Origin: Dehalococcoidia bacterium
Lineage (GTDB): Bacteria; Chloroflexota; Dehalococcoidia; Dehalococcoidales; Fen-1064
Direction: 5' to 3'
Assembly: GCA_003153075.1 (NCBI GenBank)
Contig: PMBW01000184.1
Span: forward strand, 3,292 to 8,303
DNA length: 5,012 nt
The position numbers were made by a program, and so were the translations under genes. Below are positions 5,012 through 5,012 of this stretch, in pieces. The notes below the pieces were generated by a model. The model was not told the origin of the DNA. It did not search any database and was given only the letters and a program-made list of their open reading frames with translations. Every line of letters begins with the position of its first letter. Position 1 is the stretch's first letter.

Positions 5012-5012
5012 G

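Overview
This window looks like a chromosomal metabolic region from an anaerobic bacterium. The gene families and the NADH-type thioredoxin reductase suggest an obligate anaerobe, perhaps a Peptococcaceae-like Firmicute or a syntrophic or sulfate-reducing lineage. That placement is an inference from protein style, with low certainty. There is no rRNA, tRNA, CRISPR array, transposase, phage gene or integrase.

Left part, + strand. The window opens inside a GatB/YqeY-family gene (1-498) whose first codons lie outside it. A very strong rho-independent terminator (522-550) closes that gene. A 200-base intergenic region follows, holding a perfect 8-bp inverted repeat (586-617) and an extended -10 promoter candidate (644-673). 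It leads to a 306-residue thioredoxin reductase-like flavoprotein (751-1671) with an intact CATC redox site but without the NADPH-recognition arginines of classical TrxB.

Right part, - strand. Four genes read leftwards towards the reductase: an enoyl-CoA hydratase (crotonase) family protein (4850-4065), a second, C-terminally short crotonase (4049-3330), and the A and B subunits of a family I CoA-transferase (3244-2504 and 2489-1809). Junctions are 15 bases (crotonase/crotonase), 85 bases (crotonase/transferase) and 14 bases (A/B, where the stop codon overlaps the next Shine-Dalgarno). A long hairpin at 1749-1781 ends the operon and separates it from the convergent reductase gene. The last bases of the window may carry the tail of another - strand gene.

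How the genes work together: the CoA-transferase would activate a carboxylic or 3-oxo acid by moving CoA from a donor acyl-CoA, and the crotonases would hydrate enoyl-CoA intermediates or carry out a related crotonase reaction. The window therefore shows part of a fatty-, dicarboxylic- or aromatic-acid pathway working through CoA thioesters. The dehydrogenases and thiolase such a pathway needs are not in view, and the substrate cannot be read from the sequence. The YqeY and reductase genes appear to be separate units. I see no clear sign of a new system. The points most worth checking are the predicted cofactor switch of the reductase, the atypical residues in the transferase and first crotonase, and the missing C-terminus of the second crotonase.
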